The translations under genes and the position numbers were made by a program. DNA of 64,000 bases from Andreprevotia sp. IGB-42 (lineage in GTDB: Bacteria; Pseudomonadota; Gammaproteobacteria; Burkholderiales; Chitinibacteraceae). Numbering within the stretch: position 1 is the first letter of the stretch; every line of letters begins with the position of its first letter. Shown here piece by piece: positions 55,687 through 64,000 of the stretch. The DNA lies in assembly GCF_009848685.1 (NCBI RefSeq), contig NZ_WXTX01000003.1, positions 248,001 to 312,000 of the forward strand. The letters run 5' to 3'. The notes beneath the pieces are model-generated. The model was not told the DNA's origin, did no database searches, and saw nothing but the letters and a program-made list of their open reading frames with translations.

Positions 55687-56511
55687 TCAGAGCAGGGCCG
55701 GGAAAATGATGGGGAAAAAATAAAATGCGGTTGCTATCGGCAGGATGGCCAACAGGCTGTCGATGCGATCCAGTACGCCACCGTGGCCCGGCAACAGCTT
55801 GCTGCTATCCTTGAGGCCCGCCTGGCGCTTGAATAGTGATTCGAGCAGGTCGCCGACGATGCTTGCCGCGGTCAGCAACACTCCGAGCAGCAGCCACGCC
55901 CACAGCGGCAACGCCGCCGCATGCGGATACAGGCTTTTGGGCAACACCGCCACATAGATGGCTACGGCAACTGCGCCGCCAATGGCGCCCTCCCAACTTT
56001 TACCGGGGCTGATCGCCGGCGCCAGCTTGTGGCGGCCAAAGGCCTTGCCGCTGAAATAGGCAAAGGAATCGGCCACCCAGGCAATGGCCAGGATACTGAG
56101 CAGCACCCAGCCGCCCTGCCCGCCGCTACGCAGCAGCACCATGGCCTCGCCGGCGGGCAGCAAGATCGCCCAGCCCAGCAGCAGATTGAGCTTGCCCGCT
56201 TTGGCAAGCGGCCAGCGATAGCGCAACCATAGCGGCGCAATCACCAGCCAGAACACGCAGGCACCCAGCATCAAGCCGTACGCCATGCTCAAAGGCACCA
56301 ACAATACCAACAATACCAGGCCCGATGCGCTCAGCAGCGGGTAGGCCACTTGCAGTACGCCACCAAGACCGGCAAGCCGTGTCCACTCCCACGCCCCCAA
56401 CCCGACAATGACTGCCACCAGCGCCAGCCACGCATAGGGCGGAAAGTAGAACAATCCCGCCAGAATCAGCGGAATCAGGAACAGCGCGGTGAGAACCCGG
56501 GTTTTCAGCAT
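55687..56511 (-). CDS. cdsA: Phosphatidate cytidylyltransferase
   Basis: This 274-residue integral membrane enzyme makes CDP-diacylglycerol for phospholipid synthesis. Seven or eight membrane helices are apparent. The family signature is [29 protein letters not shown] near the C terminus. It lies three bases after uppS. Confidence 0.96.
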   Translation of the reverse strand: MLKTRVLTALFLIPLILAGLFYFPPYAWLALVAVIVGLGAWEWTRLAGLGGVLQVAYPLLSASGLVLLVLLVPLSMAYGLMLGACVFWLVIAPLWLRYRWPLAKAGKLNLLLGWAILLPAGEAMVLLRSGGQGGWVLLSILAIAWVADSFAYFSGKAFGRHKLAPAISPGKSWEGAIGGAVAVAIYVAVLPKSLYPHAAALPLWAWLLLGVLLTAASIVGDLLESLFKRQAGLKDSSKLLPGHGGVLDRIDSLLAILPIATAFYFFPIIFPALL

Positions 56512-56513
56512 GT

Positions 56514-57266
56514 TCAGGACGCCGGTTTGACTTGTTCGCTGATCCGGCCAAAGCGGCGCTCACGCCCCGCATACCAGTCTATGGCAGCCTCGAGTGCGGG
56601 CCGGCCAAAATCAGGCCAGAGCAGATCAGTGAAATAAAGCTCTGTATAGGCAAGCTGCCACAGCAGGAAGTTGCTGATGCGCTGTTCGCCACCGGTGCGG
56701 ATGAACAGATCCGGCTCAGGCGCGTAACTCATCGCCAGATAAGGTGCGAGGTCTGCTTCGTCAAAGCTTTGTGCAAGATCGGGATGATCGGCCAGCATGG
56801 CCTGTGTGGCCTGGATCACATCCCAGCGGCCACCGTAGTCCACCGCTACGCTCAGAGTCAGCCCGGTATTGCCGGCGGTACTGGCTTCAGCCGCTTCGAT
56901 CAGCGCCAGCAAATCAGGCGTGAAACGCGAACGATTGCCGACAATGCGCAAGCGGATCTGGTTGGCATGCATGCGCTCGATTTCCGAACCCAGCACCTTG
57001 ATGAACAAGCCCATCAGGAAGGTCACTTCATCCGGCGGGCGCCGCCAGTTTTCACTGCTGAAGGCGAAGACGGTCAGGAATTCCACGCCCAGTGCATCAC
57101 ATGCCTTGATCGTTTCTCGCAACGCATCAACGCCGCGCTTGTGGCCAAAGATGCGCGGCATGAAGCGCTGCTTGGCCCAGCGACCATTGCCATCCATGAT
57201 GACGGCAACGTGCCGGGGCACATCCTTGACCTGATCGGGAACGGCTTCAGTGGAACTTTTGAACAT
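56514..57266 (-). CDS. uppS: Undecaprenyl diphosphate synthase
   Basis: This 250-residue cis-prenyltransferase makes the C55 carrier for peptidoglycan and LPS. Motifs are HVAVIMDGNGRWAKQR (catalytic Asp), GHKRGVDALRETI, FAFSSENWRRP and the C-terminal DLFIRTGGEQRISNFLLWQLAYTELYF. It lies between frr and cdsA, the usual position. Confidence 0.97.
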   Translation of the reverse strand: MFKSSTEAVPDQVKDVPRHVAVIMDGNGRWAKQRFMPRIFGHKRGVDALRETIKACDALGVEFLTVFAFSSENWRRPPDEVTFLMGLFIKVLGSEIERMHANQIRLRIVGNRSRFTPDLLALIEAAEASTAGNTGLTLSVAVDYGGRWDVIQATQAMLADHPDLAQSFDEADLAPYLAMSYAPEPDLFIRTGGEQRISNFLLWQLAYTELYFTDLLWPDFGRPALEAAIDWYAGRERRFGRISEQVKPAS

Positions 57267-57300
57267 AAGGGCTCGACGTGATTCCTGGGCAACAGCGGCC

Positions 57301-57858
57301 TTAAACCGTCATCAGCTCTTTTTCTTTCTCGGCATAGATCTTGTCGATCTCGACGATGTATCTGTCGGTCAACTTCTGGATTTCTTCCTGGCCACGACGC
57401 TCGTCGTCCTCGGAAATTTCCTTGTCTTTCAGCTTGCGCTTCATCTGGTCGTTGGCATCGCGGCGCACGTTGCGCACTGCCACGCGGGCGTCTTCCGCCT
57501 CGACGCGCACGACCTTGGTCAGTTCCTTGCGGCGCTCTTCGGTCAGCATGGGCATCGGCACGCGGATCACATCGCCCATCGAAGCCGGGTTCAGACCCAG
57601 GTCCGAATCACGGATGGCTTTTTCCACCTTGGCAACCATGGGCTTTTCCCATGCCTGCACGCCGATGGTGCGCGAATCGATCAGCGAGATATTGGCAACC
57701 TGGCCGATCGGTGTGGGATTACCGTAGTAATCGACCATCACGTGATCAAGCAAGCCGGTATGCGCACGGCCGGTACGCACCTTGGTCAGGCTGACCTTCA
57801 AAGATTCGATGCTTTTCTGCATCTTGGATTCTGCAGTTTTTCTGATTTCAGCGGTCAT
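57301..57858 (-). CDS. frr: Ribosome recycling factor
   Basis: This 185-residue tRNA-shaped protein splits the post-termination ribosome with EF-G. The helical bundle ([31 protein letters not shown]) and the C-terminal [22 protein letters not shown] are intact. ATG at 57858 follows AAGGAG; the longer open frame runs through the pyrH-frr terminator hairpin and is rejected. Confidence 0.98.
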   Translation of the reverse strand: MTAEIRKTAESKMQKSIESLKVSLTKVRTGRAHTGLLDHVMVDYYGNPTPIGQVANISLIDSRTIGVQAWEKPMVAKVEKAIRDSDLGLNPASMGDVIRVPMPMLTEERRKELTKVVRVEAEDARVAVRNVRRDANDQMKRKLKDKEISEDDERRGQEEIQKLTDRYIVEIDKIYAEKEKELMTV

Positions 57859-57883
57859 ACGGAAAACTCCTTGCGGCAAAACA

Positions 57884-57909
57884 AAACAGGCGGGTTCTTC
57901 CGCCTGTTT
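57884..57909 (-). terminator. Intrinsic terminator between pyrH and frr
   Basis: AAACAGGCGG-GTTCTT-CCGCCTGTTT forms a ten-base stem. On the minus strand the following bases read TTTTGTTTT, a strong U tract, ending about ten bases before the frr ribosome binding site. Transcription from pyrH would be largely stopped before frr, or attenuated. Confidence 0.8.
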
Positions 57910-57946
57910 ACCGGCACGCCACACAGGGCATGCCGCTACGAAAACC

Positions 57947-58666
57947 TTAGCAGTGTACCAGCGTGCCTTCGTCTTCCCCAAGTACCACGCGCTTGAGCGC
58001 ACCCGGTTTGAAGATGCTGAACACCGAAATATTCATTTTCTGATCGCGGCACAATGCAAATGCTGTGGCATCCATCACTTTCAGGTTGCGGCCGATGGCC
58101 TCGTCGAAGGTGACGGTCTGATAGCGTACCGCATCCGGGTTCTTCTTGGGATCATCGGTATACACGCCATCGACCTTGGTGGCCTTGAGTACGATGTCCG
58201 CACTCATTTCCATGCCGCGCAGCGCCGCAGCGGTATCGGTGGTGAAGAACGGGTTGCCGGTACCGGCGCCGAAGATCACCACCTTGTTTTCTTCCAGGTA
58301 GCGGATGGCCTTGCCGCGCACATACGGTTCAGCCACTTGCTGGATGGTCAGCGCAGACTGCACGCGACTGACGATGCCGGCGTGGCGCATGGCATCCTGC
58401 AGCGCCAGCGCGTTCATCACCGTGGCAAGCATGCCCATGTAATCCGCAGTGGCGCGGTCCATGCCGGCAGCAGCCGGGGCAACGCCACGGAAGATATTGC
58501 CGCCACCGATCACGATGGCAACCTGTACGCCCAGGTCAACCACGTCTTTCACTTCACCGACGATACGACCTATCGTGGCGCGGTTGATCCCGTAGCTGTC
58601 ATCCCCCATCAGGGCTTCACCGGAGAGTTTCAGCAAAATGCGTTTGTACTTGGGTGCTTGGCTCAT
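57947..58666 (-). CDS. pyrH: UMP kinase
   Basis: This 239-residue amino-acid-kinase-fold enzyme makes [48 protein letters not shown] and [13 protein letters not shown] are present. ATG at 58666 follows AAGGAA; the open frame extends 12 codons without support. It lies between tsf and frr, with terminator-like hairpins on both sides. Confidence 0.98.
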   Translation of the reverse strand: MSQAPKYKRILLKLSGEALMGDDSYGINRATIGRIVGEVKDVVDLGVQVAIVIGGGNIFRGVAPAAAGMDRATADYMGMLATVMNALALQDAMRHAGIVSRVQSALTIQQVAEPYVRGKAIRYLEENKVVIFGAGTGNPFFTTDTAAALRGMEMSADIVLKATKVDGVYTDDPKKNPDAVRYQTVTFDEAIGRNLKVMDATAFALCRDQKMNISVFSIFKPGALKRVVLGEDEGTLVHC

Positions 58667-58784
58667 ATGGGGTTCCTTATAGCAGGCGGTTGGAGTATTC
58701 AATTGTGTAATGGTTCGCGCGGCAGCGCATCCGTGCAGGCCATTGCAGAATGGAACAGGATCAGGGACAGGAATCAGGCGCAGA

Positions 58785-58810
58785 AACGCCGCGCGTCTCC
58801 GCGCGGCGTT
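58785..58810 (-). terminator. Hairpin after tsf (probable terminator)
   Basis: AACGCCGCGCG-TCTC-CGCGCGGCGTT is a very GC-rich 11-base stem about 40 bases past the tsf stop. On the minus strand TTTCTG follows, a short T tract. It could attenuate transcription between tsf and pyrH. Confidence 0.65.
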
Positions 58811-58848
58811 CCGGGTATTGCATGCAGGCTGCGATGCCTGCGGCAGGC

Positions 58849-59727
58849 TTACAGCTGGGCTGCAGCAGCCACTTCAGCAGCGTAGTCCACCACTTTCTTC
58901 TCGATGCCTTCGCCAACCACCAGCATTGCAAAGCGGTTCACGCTGGCCGATTTGGACTTGACCAGTTGCTCGATGGTGACCTTGTCGTCCTTGACGAACG
59001 GCTGGTTCAGCAGCGTGACTTCCTTCAGGAACTTCTGCACGGTGCCTTCAGCGATCTTGTCCAGCATTTCTTCTTTCTTGCCGGCTTCCTTGGCGCGCTC
59101 GATGGCAACGCGACGCTCGGTTTCGATCAGCTCGGCATCCACGCCCGATGCATCCAGCGCCTTCGGCTTGGCTGCAGCGATGTGCATGGCCAGATCCTTG
59201 CCCAGCTGCTCGTCGCCACCGGTGTAGTCAACCAGCACGCCGATCTTGGCGCCGTGCAGGTAGGCAGCCAGCTGGCCAGCGGTTTCGTAACGCTGGAAGC
59301 GGCGCAGGGTCATGTTCTCGCCCAGCTTGGCAATGATGGCCTTGCGCAGGTCTTCAACGGTTTCGCCCGAATCGGTTGGTGCGGCAGCCAGTGCTTCCAC
59401 ATCGGCCGGGTTGCTTTCAACCACTGCCTTGGCAACAGCGCGAGCGAACGCGGCAAAGCCTTCGTCCTTGCCCACGAAGTCGGTTTCACAGTTCACCTCA
59501 ACGATGGCGCCAGTTTTCTTGTCATCGGTGATGTAGGCAACAACCACGCCTTCGGCGGCGGTACGGCCAGCCATCTTGGAAGCCTTGTTGCCGGATTTGA
59601 TGCGCAGCAGCTCTTCAGCCTTTTTTACATCGCCTTCGGTTTCGACCAGTGCCTTCTTGCACTCCATCATGCCAAGGCCGGTTGCTTCGCGCAGTTCGGC
59701 AACCATCTTTGCGGTAATTTCAGCCAT
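58849..59727 (-). CDS. tsf: Elongation factor Ts
   Basis: This 292-residue factor recharges EF-Tu with GTP. The N-terminal UBA-like domain ([33 protein letters not shown]) and the [10 protein letters not shown] signature are present, with the full-length core and coiled-coil. It starts after an AGGAG site, 86 bases from rpsB with a terminator hairpin in between. Confidence 0.98.
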   Translation of the reverse strand: MAEITAKMVAELREATGLGMMECKKALVETEGDVKKAEELLRIKSGNKASKMAGRTAAEGVVVAYITDDKKTGAIVEVNCETDFVGKDEGFAAFARAVAKAVVESNPADVEALAAAPTDSGETVEDLRKAIIAKLGENMTLRRFQRYETAGQLAAYLHGAKIGVLVDYTGGDEQLGKDLAMHIAAAKPKALDASGVDAELIETERRVAIERAKEAGKKEEMLDKIAEGTVQKFLKEVTLLNQPFVKDDKVTIEQLVKSKSASVNRFAMLVVGEGIEKKVVDYAAEVAAAAQL

Positions 59728-59763
59728 GTCAGTCTCCTGAATTCATTCAAATATGTCAGTTAC

Positions 59764-59791
59764 GAAAAAGGGGCGCGTTCGCCCCTTTTTC
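59764..59791 (-). terminator. Intrinsic terminator between rpsB and tsf
   Basis: GAAAAAGGGGCG-CGTT-CGCCCCTTTTTC is a perfect 12-base stem; on the minus strand the right arm ends in a run of five T. It lies 22 bases past the rpsB stop. A partial terminator here would set a higher level of S2 than EF-Ts, as in other proteobacteria that carry a hairpin in this gap. Confidence 0.8.
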
Positions 59792-59813
59792 GATGGATGC
59801 TAGTGCGTCCGGA

Positions 59814-60533
59814 TTACGCTTCTGCGCTTGCTGCTGCAGCAACGATTTCCTGGACAGCCTGATTGCGGCCTTCCAGCACTGCATCTGCAACACCGCGGGC
59901 GTACAGGCGGATTGCGCGGGACGAGTCGTCGTTACCCGGAATGATGTAGTCGATGCCTTGCGGGTCGTTGTTGGTATCAACCACGCCGATGACCGGGATA
60001 CCCAGCTTCTTGGCTTCAACGATGGTGCCATGCTGGTAACCGGTATCGATCACGAAGATCGCGTCCGGCAGACCCTTCATGTCCTTGATGCCGCCCAGCG
60101 AGCGCTCGAGCTTTTCAGCTTCGCGCTGCATGTCCAGCAGTTCTTTCTTGCCGTAGCCGCTGTTGTCGTCAGCCAGCACAGCCTGGATTTCTTCCATGCG
60201 CTTGATCGATTGCTTGACCGTCTTGAAGTTGGTCAGCATACCGCCGAGCCAGCGGTGATCAACGAACGGCGAACCGGCGCGTTGCGCTTCTTCAGCAACG
60301 ATTTCGCGCGCTTGGCGCTTGGTACCCACGAACAGCACGGTGCCCTTGTTGGCCGACAGACGACGCACGAACTTCAGCGCGTCTTCGAACAGCGGCAGTG
60401 TCTTTTCGAGGTTGATGATATGGATCTTGTTGCGTGCACCAAAGATGTATTGACCCATCTTCGGGTGCCAGTAACGGGTCTGGTGGCCAAAGTGGCAACC
60501 GGCTTCAAGCATTTCACGCATGCTGATGGACAT
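59814..60533 (-). CDS. rpsB: 30S ribosomal protein S2
   Basis: This 239-residue protein is full length: [25 protein letters not shown] at the start, [32 protein letters not shown] and the C-terminal [22 protein letters not shown]2 binds late to the 30S subunit near S1. It heads the long minus-strand block running to rnhB and has a promoter-like sequence 125 bases upstream. Its leader may carry the known S2 autoregulatory site. Confidence 0.98.
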   Translation of the reverse strand: MSISMREMLEAGCHFGHQTRYWHPKMGQYIFGARNKIHIINLEKTLPLFEDALKFVRRLSANKGTVLFVGTKRQAREIVAEEAQRAGSPFVDHRWLGGMLTNFKTVKQSIKRMEEIQAVLADDNSGYGKKELLDMQREAEKLERSLGGIKDMKGLPDAIFVIDTGYQHGTIVEAKKLGIPVIGVVDTNNDPQGIDYIIPGNDDSSRAIRLYARGVADAVLEGRNQAVQEIVAAAASAEA

Positions 60534-60657
60534 TGCTAAAACTCCAATAAGGGTTATGGCCTACCGATCCGCGCGACACCCTGTTTTCAGACAGAGCACC
60601 CTTAAGGGGCGAACCGGGAAGATTGCCTGAGCCGGACATCCGGACACAGGACGCAAG

Positions 60658-60687
60658 ATTATAGCGGAACTATGCCCACATGCTCAA
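60658..60687 (-). promoter_or_regulatory. Candidate promoter for rpsB
   Basis: On the minus strand TTGAGC (60687-60682) is followed after 18 bases by a perfect TATAAT (60663-60658), 125 bases upstream of the rpsB ATG. The long leader between them fits the autoregulated rpsB leaders of other bacteria. It lies just outside the stop of the downstream-adjacent TPR lipoprotein gene, with slight overlap of non-coding sequence. Confidence 0.6.
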
Positions 60688-60695
60688 GCCACGTT

Positions 60696-61505
60696 TCAGT
60701 CTGCGCGGCAGGCGGCGGCATCGGGGGAGGCGGCGCACAGCGACTGAAGGCGCCTGCCAGCCTCGCCTGCCAATACGTCATCCCCGGCAGCACCTGCATA
60801 ACGGCGAAGGAATGCGTAGTCATCGATCAGGTAGGCGGGCTCGGCCAATTGCCGGTCGATGGCAATGGCGGCGTCGATGTACTGGCGGGCGCGGGCAAGG
60901 TCTCCGCCTTGCAGCGCCAGCTCTGCAGACAGGCGCAACGCGTGGGCGCGCTCGCCCTGCGGCAGGTCATCACTGGCCAGCACCCCCGCCAGCAATGCAG
61001 CGGCCTGCGGGTAGGCGCCAGCCTGCATGGCCAGCCGTGCTGCCAGGTTATCGAAGCGACTGCGCCACGGGCATGCAACGCCACACAACGCACGTGCCTC
61101 TGCCAGGCTCTGCGTGGCCACATCCGGCGTAGCCACCTGCAACAACGCCTGCTGATAAGCAGCGCGCGCACGCACCATTGCCGGATAAAGCGTATCGCCA
61201 CGCAGCCCGGAAAGGATACGCACTGCTTCATCGCGCTCACCGCTGCGCACCAGGCTTTGCGCCAAGCCCAATGCAGCTTCACCCTGCCCGGCCCAATCGT
61301 CGATGCTGGCATAGGCAACACCGGCCTCGCGCCAGAACGCCGTTGCGTCCGCATAAGCACCGGCCTGACTGGCGCGGTTGGCAGCAAGCACTGCAGCTTC
61401 GGCCGCCTGCACGCGCACCGGCTTGGGTGCTGCTGGCGTCGCGGCGCAGCCGGACAGCAACGCCAGTGCAGCAGCAGACAGGATCAATGTAAACAGACTT
61501 TTCAT
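60696..61505 (-). CDS. TPR-like lipoprotein in the MCE operon
   Basis: This 269-residue protein has a lipoprotein signal with lipobox LLSGC and acylated Cys20. The rest is all-helical TPR-like repeats (AEAAVLAANRASQAGAYADATAFW, GEAALGLAQSLVRSGERDEAVRIL, AARLAMQAGAYPQAAALLAGVL, AELALQGGDLARARQYIDAAI). It follows the MCE gene with a 14-base gap. MCE operons often include a PqiC-type auxiliary lipoprotein; this TPR protein may fill that slot, though the fold looks different. Confidence 0.7.
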   Translation of the reverse strand: MKSLFTLILSAAALALLSGCAATPAAPKPVRVQAAEAAVLAANRASQAGAYADATAFWREAGVAYASIDDWAGQGEAALGLAQSLVRSGERDEAVRILSGLRGDTLYPAMVRARAAYQQALLQVATPDVATQSLAEARALCGVACPWRSRFDNLAARLAMQAGAYPQAAALLAGVLASDDLPQGERAHALRLSAELALQGGDLARARQYIDAAIAIDRQLAEPAYLIDDYAFLRRYAGAAGDDVLAGEAGRRLQSLCAASPDAAACRAD

Positions 61506-61519
61506 TGTTGCACTCGGGG

Positions 61520-62488
61520 CTATTGCCGACTGTCAGGCAGTGGCGCGGATGCAGAAGGCGGCGTCATCCAGTTTTTCAGCGGCCAGCTCTGCGCTGCCCC
61601 ATCCAGCAGCTCGCGACCTGTGCGCACCACGCTATCACCATTACGGATCAGGCTGGGCAGCCGCGGCGCGGCTTCGTCCATCGCGCGGCGCGCAGTGCCC
61701 ATCAATGCAGCGGCCTCGCTGGCGGCGTCGTTGGCGTGGCCCAGTGTCTGATCGACCTGATCAAGTACGCTGGGCAGGCGCACCTGCACATCGGCCAGTG
61801 TCTGATCGGCGCGCTGCAGTGTTTTCTGTGCATCCTGCAGGGTTCTGGGCAATTCGCTGCCGACCACGTGATCGACCTTGCCCAGCAGCTGATCGAGTGC
61901 GGCACGCGTCTGGCGCACCTCGCCCGACAATTCTTTCAGGTTGACCAGCGTCTGGCGTATTTCACCGCGCGGGTCATTCACGTAATCGAGCGTGGTCTGC
62001 GCGGAATCGATGATGGGGATGATGCGCTGGCGCAAATCGAGAGCGATATCCGCCAGCCCCAGCGCTGGCGCGAAGTTGAGCTTGCTGCCATCCTCCGCCG
62101 GAGCGAGCGTGGGCGAGCCGCCAACGATCTCGATGAAATGGTCGCCGAGAAAACCATCCTGCTGCAGGATGGCCTGCGAATCGGGCTTCACCCATTTCAT
62201 GTAGCGCGTTTCCACCAGCATATCGACATCAACCTTGGCCGCTTCATTGAGCGACACGGTATCCACTACACCGATCTTGAAGCCGGACAGGCGCACCTGC
62301 ATGCCCGGCAGCAGCCCGGCACCATTCTCGGCCACGAAGTTGAGACGCGTCTTGGCAACAAAATAGCCCTGCCGGATACCCAGCACCACAATCAGCAGCA
62401 CCATCAGGCCCAATGCCAGCATGGCAAAACTGCCTGCGCGCCACCCCAGCATGCGAAAGCGCGGATCGCTGTCTTTCAAGTACTTCAT
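61520..62488 (-). CDS. MCE-domain lipid-transport protein (MlaD-like)
   Basis: This 322-residue protein has an N-terminal membrane helix (residues about 19-38, LALGLMVLLIVVLGIRQGYF) and one MCE domain (about 40-125: FVAENGAGLLPGMQVRLSGFKIGVVDTVSLN ... GFLGDHFIEIVGGS). A long helical C-terminal part follows (TLVNLKELSGEVRQTRAALDQLLGKVDHV ... LADVQVRLPSVLDQVDQTL), such as forms the tube in longer MCE proteins. It is larger than E. coli MlaD (183 residues). ATG at 62488 follows GGGAG and overlaps the ATPase-like gene by four bases. Confidence 0.88.
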   Translation of the reverse strand: MKYLKDSDPRFRMLGWRAGSFAMLALGLMVLLIVVLGIRQGYFVAKTRLNFVAENGAGLLPGMQVRLSGFKIGVVDTVSLNEAAKVDVDMLVETRYMKWVKPDSQAILQQDGFLGDHFIEIVGGSPTLAPAEDGSKLNFAPALGLADIALDLRQRIIPIIDSAQTTLDYVNDPRGEIRQTLVNLKELSGEVRQTRAALDQLLGKVDHVVGSELPRTLQDAQKTLQRADQTLADVQVRLPSVLDQVDQTLGHANDAASEAAALMGTARRAMDEAAPRLPSLIRNGDSVVRTGRELLDGAAQSWPLKNWMTPPSASAPLPDSRQ

Positions 62489-63048
62489 CCTTGCTCCCGT
62501 TCCATATCCTGCACAGCGGCATCGGGCAGTGCCAAGCCCGCTTCGCCCCCCGGCATCAGGAGGATCGAATGCTCGCATATCGCCTGCCAGAGGGCCGTCA
62601 CCGACGGTGAGCGCTCCACCCACGCACACCAGTCTGCATCAGCAAATATATAGCGTGGCGCCAGCACCAGCGTACGCACCAGCACCAGCTCCTGCTTGCG
62701 CGTGACAGCCAGGGTAGCCGGCAAGCTGTCGAGCAGCGTTCTGACTGCGTCTTCGCTCAGTTGCAGGTGCTGCAGCGCAGCCAGCACACGCGTCTCCAGT
62801 TCCGGCAGCTCCGCAAGCCGGTGATACCATGCCGGCAAGATCAGGTTTTCCCACACCCGCAGGTTGCTCAGCAAGCTGGTGGTGAAATCCAGCCGGGTGG
62901 CCTGCCCCGGCTTTTGGACGTGCAGCGCAGCAATGGCGTCAGCGATCAGGTCTGCATCATCCCCGGGCAGCCGATAGCGCTGCCCGATCATGCACTCGTC
63001 AAGCGCGGCCAGCAACGCATGCTGGCGGTCTAGTTGAGCAGCGACCAT
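62485..63048 (-). CDS. Degenerate ABC-ATPase-like protein in the MlaF position
   Basis: This 187-residue protein sits where an MCE operon normally encodes the MlaF ATPase (about 260 residues). Its order of segments still follows MlaF: a strand and loop at residues 25-42 in the P-loop place, reading LPGDDADLIADAIA with no GxxGxGK(S/T) and no Lys. Then comes a Q-loop-like stretch (LDFTTSLLSNLRVWENLILP, 53-72), a signature-like stretch (DSLPATLAVTRKQELVLVRTLVLAPRY, 107-133) without LSGG, and a Walker-B-like IFADAD without the catalytic Glu. It overlaps mlaE by 19 bases. It probably cannot hydrolyse ATP. The alignment was made by eye. Confidence 0.6.
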   Translation of the reverse strand: MVAAQLDRQHALLAALDECMIGQRYRLPGDDADLIADAIAALHVQKPGQATRLDFTTSLLSNLRVWENLILPAWYHRLAELPELETRVLAALQHLQLSEDAVRTLLDSLPATLAVTRKQELVLVRTLVLAPRYIFADADWCAWVERSPSVTALWQAICEHSILLMPGGEAGLALPDAAVQDMEREQG

Positions 63049-63734
63049 GCCAGATCCAGAATGAATACAGCCAGCATCCCGCGCATCACCGCGCGGGAAG
63101 ATGCCTTGGGTATTTCCGTGACATACGGTTTGGCCTTCAGGCCCATGCGGCAGGCCACTGCAACCGCCACGAAACCAAACAGCGCCGCCTTGCCCACACA
63201 GGTCAGCAACATGCCCGGATGCAAAAAGCGGTCCAGCTGGAATACCTGATAGCCGATATCCCAGCCTGACGACAGTACAGCGCCGCCCAGCATGGCGGAC
63301 AACGCCAGGTAGAGCGCCAGCGCTGCAGACGATATCGTCATGCCCACCAGGCGTGGCGCAATCAGGTACGAAGACAGCGGTATGCCGAGCGCAGTGAGGC
63401 TGTCGAGCTCGCCGTGCGCCTTCATTGCAGCCAGTTCGCTGGCCACCGCAGATGAGGAACGCGCCACCAGCAACAGCGCGGTGAACAGGGGCGCCAGCTC
63501 GCCGAAGGTCAGCACCGCCAGCAGACGCAACGCGGCCTCCCGGCTTTGCCCATATTGATCGTGTAACTGGCTGACCACGATGCCGCCCAGTGCGAAGCCG
63601 ATCAGGACCACCAGCAGCAACGCTTCGATACCGGTGAAGTACACCTGCTTGAACAGCACGCGCCGCACCGGCGCCCGCCAGAGATCGGCAAACGTGCGTA
63701 ACAGCGAGCGATGAAATGGTTGGATGGGCGGCAT
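63030..63734 (-). CDS. MlaE-family ABC permease
   Basis: This 234-residue inner-membrane permease has five or so helices and the family pattern GELAPLFTALLLVARSSSAVASELAAMKAHGELDSLTALGIPLSSYLIAPRLVGM, which corresponds to the MlaE signature. It is the first gene of the MCE operon seen here; no ATPase gene lies upstream within 266 bases. ATG at 63734 is used because the upstream TTG has no support; the ribosome binding site is poor. Confidence 0.88.
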   Translation of the reverse strand: MPPIQPFHRSLLRTFADLWRAPVRRVLFKQVYFTGIEALLLVVLIGFALGGIVVSQLHDQYGQSREAALRLLAVLTFGELAPLFTALLLVARSSSAVASELAAMKAHGELDSLTALGIPLSSYLIAPRLVGMTISSAALALYLALSAMLGGAVLSSGWDIGYQVFQLDRFLHPGMLLTCVGKAALFGFVAVAVACRMGLKAKPYVTEIPKASSRAVMRGMLAVFILDLAWSLLN

Positions 63735-64000
63735 TGGCAATGGTTTACAGCAGCAACCCTCAGACTAACGCATGGCTGCAAGCAAGGGCAAACCTGCCGG
63801 TCCCTGTAGCGACCCGACCGGATGCGGCAGATATCGGCCCGGCATCACGGGCCATCCGTTGAAATGTGCCAAACCAGCACCAGATTCTGGAACATGCACA
63901 GTCAGTTTGCTGGCGGGCCTGGACGCAATCGCACTCATAGAGAAAATCGATTAGAACCCTTGGAGCCGACGTTTTAGACTATGCGCCATTCCCAGCGAAC
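63735..64000. other. Region upstream of the MCE operon (right edge)
   Basis: These 266 bases run to the window edge. They contain short open frames on both strands (for example a 57-codon one on the minus strand at 63765-63938) with no ribosome binding site or recognisable product. The promoter of the MCE operon should be here, but no convincing -35/-10 pair was found. Confidence 0.35.

Noticed and set aside
57859-58002. 48-codon N-terminal extension of frr
   Set aside because: It runs through the pyrH-frr terminator and into pyrH; the ATG at 57858 has an AAGGAG site and gives normal length.
63765-63938. 57-codon open frame on the minus strand near the right edge
   Set aside because: No ribosome binding site, no recognisable product, and chance frames of this length are common here.
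1-64000. CRISPR arrays, insertion sequences, prophage genes, tRNA or rRNA genes, attachment sites
   Set aside because: No regularly spaced repeats, transposase or integrase frames, or cloverleaf-capable gaps were seen; gaps are short and mostly accounted for.

Overview
The window is 64 kb of gene-dense chromosome with GC-rich codon use. Nearly every gene is on the minus strand, in long, tightly packed operons. The gene order is that of a Gram-negative betaproteobacterium: lipid A genes, BamA/BamB, a flagellar motor, a type IV pilus assembly protein and Hfq-HflXKC. The order and protein flavour fit Neisseriales best. A possible link to the chitin-degrading Chitinibacter-like lineages is an inference. 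It rests on a secreted protein built from chitinase-A-type N-terminal modules and on a GH9 plus ROK-kinase pair like those used in amino-sugar or beta-glucan catabolism. No rRNA, tRNA, insertion sequence, prophage or CRISPR array was seen.

Layout. 1-12.3 kb (minus): ndk-rlmN-pilF-rodZ-ispG-hisS-yfgM-bamB-der-hfq-hflX-hflK-hflC, a conserved core block; hflC runs off the left edge. 12.5-14.3 kb (plus): a SPOR-domain cell-envelope protein and serB. 14.4-30 kb: small conserved genes, the chitinase-module secreted protein, recJ with an RpfE-like partner, scpA-scpB, trpS, an M50 protease, a yciO-like gene, and a four-gene chain joined by stop/start overlaps (cysM, SemiSWEET, PHP phosphatase, DHFR-like reductase). 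28-35 kb: accessory metabolism (quinone-reductase-like enzyme, GFA protein, DUF899 protein, phytase-esterase-like protein, M16 protease). 35.2-40.1 kb (minus): a probable five-gene operon, PilZ-like protein, ung, ROK kinase, GH9 and hldD, in which GH9 starts with TTG. 40.2-45.9 kb: periplasmic alpha-carbonic anhydrase, an rRNA methyltransferase, an HDOD-GAF-like signalling protein overlapping a membrane-anchored methyltransferase, and motA-motB. 46-60.5 kb (minus): the classic envelope/translation block rpsB-tsf-pyrH-frr-uppS-cdsA-dxr-rseP-bamA-skp-lpxD-fabZ-lpxA-lpxB-rnhB. 60.7-63.7 kb (minus): an MCE-type lipid transport operon (permease, ATPase-like protein, MCE protein, TPR lipoprotein).

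Most of the window is ordinary core genome. The strongest unusual signal is in the MCE operon. The gene in the ATPase slot keeps the outline of an ABC ATPase, but the P-loop, signature and Walker B residues are all degraded. Other points of interest are the chitinase-module protein without a catalytic domain, the TTG-started GH9 paired with a ROK kinase lacking the zinc motif, and intrinsic terminators inside otherwise conserved operons (hfq|hflX, pyrH|frr, rpsB|tsf, tsf|pyrH). All domain calls were made by eye; none was checked by database search.
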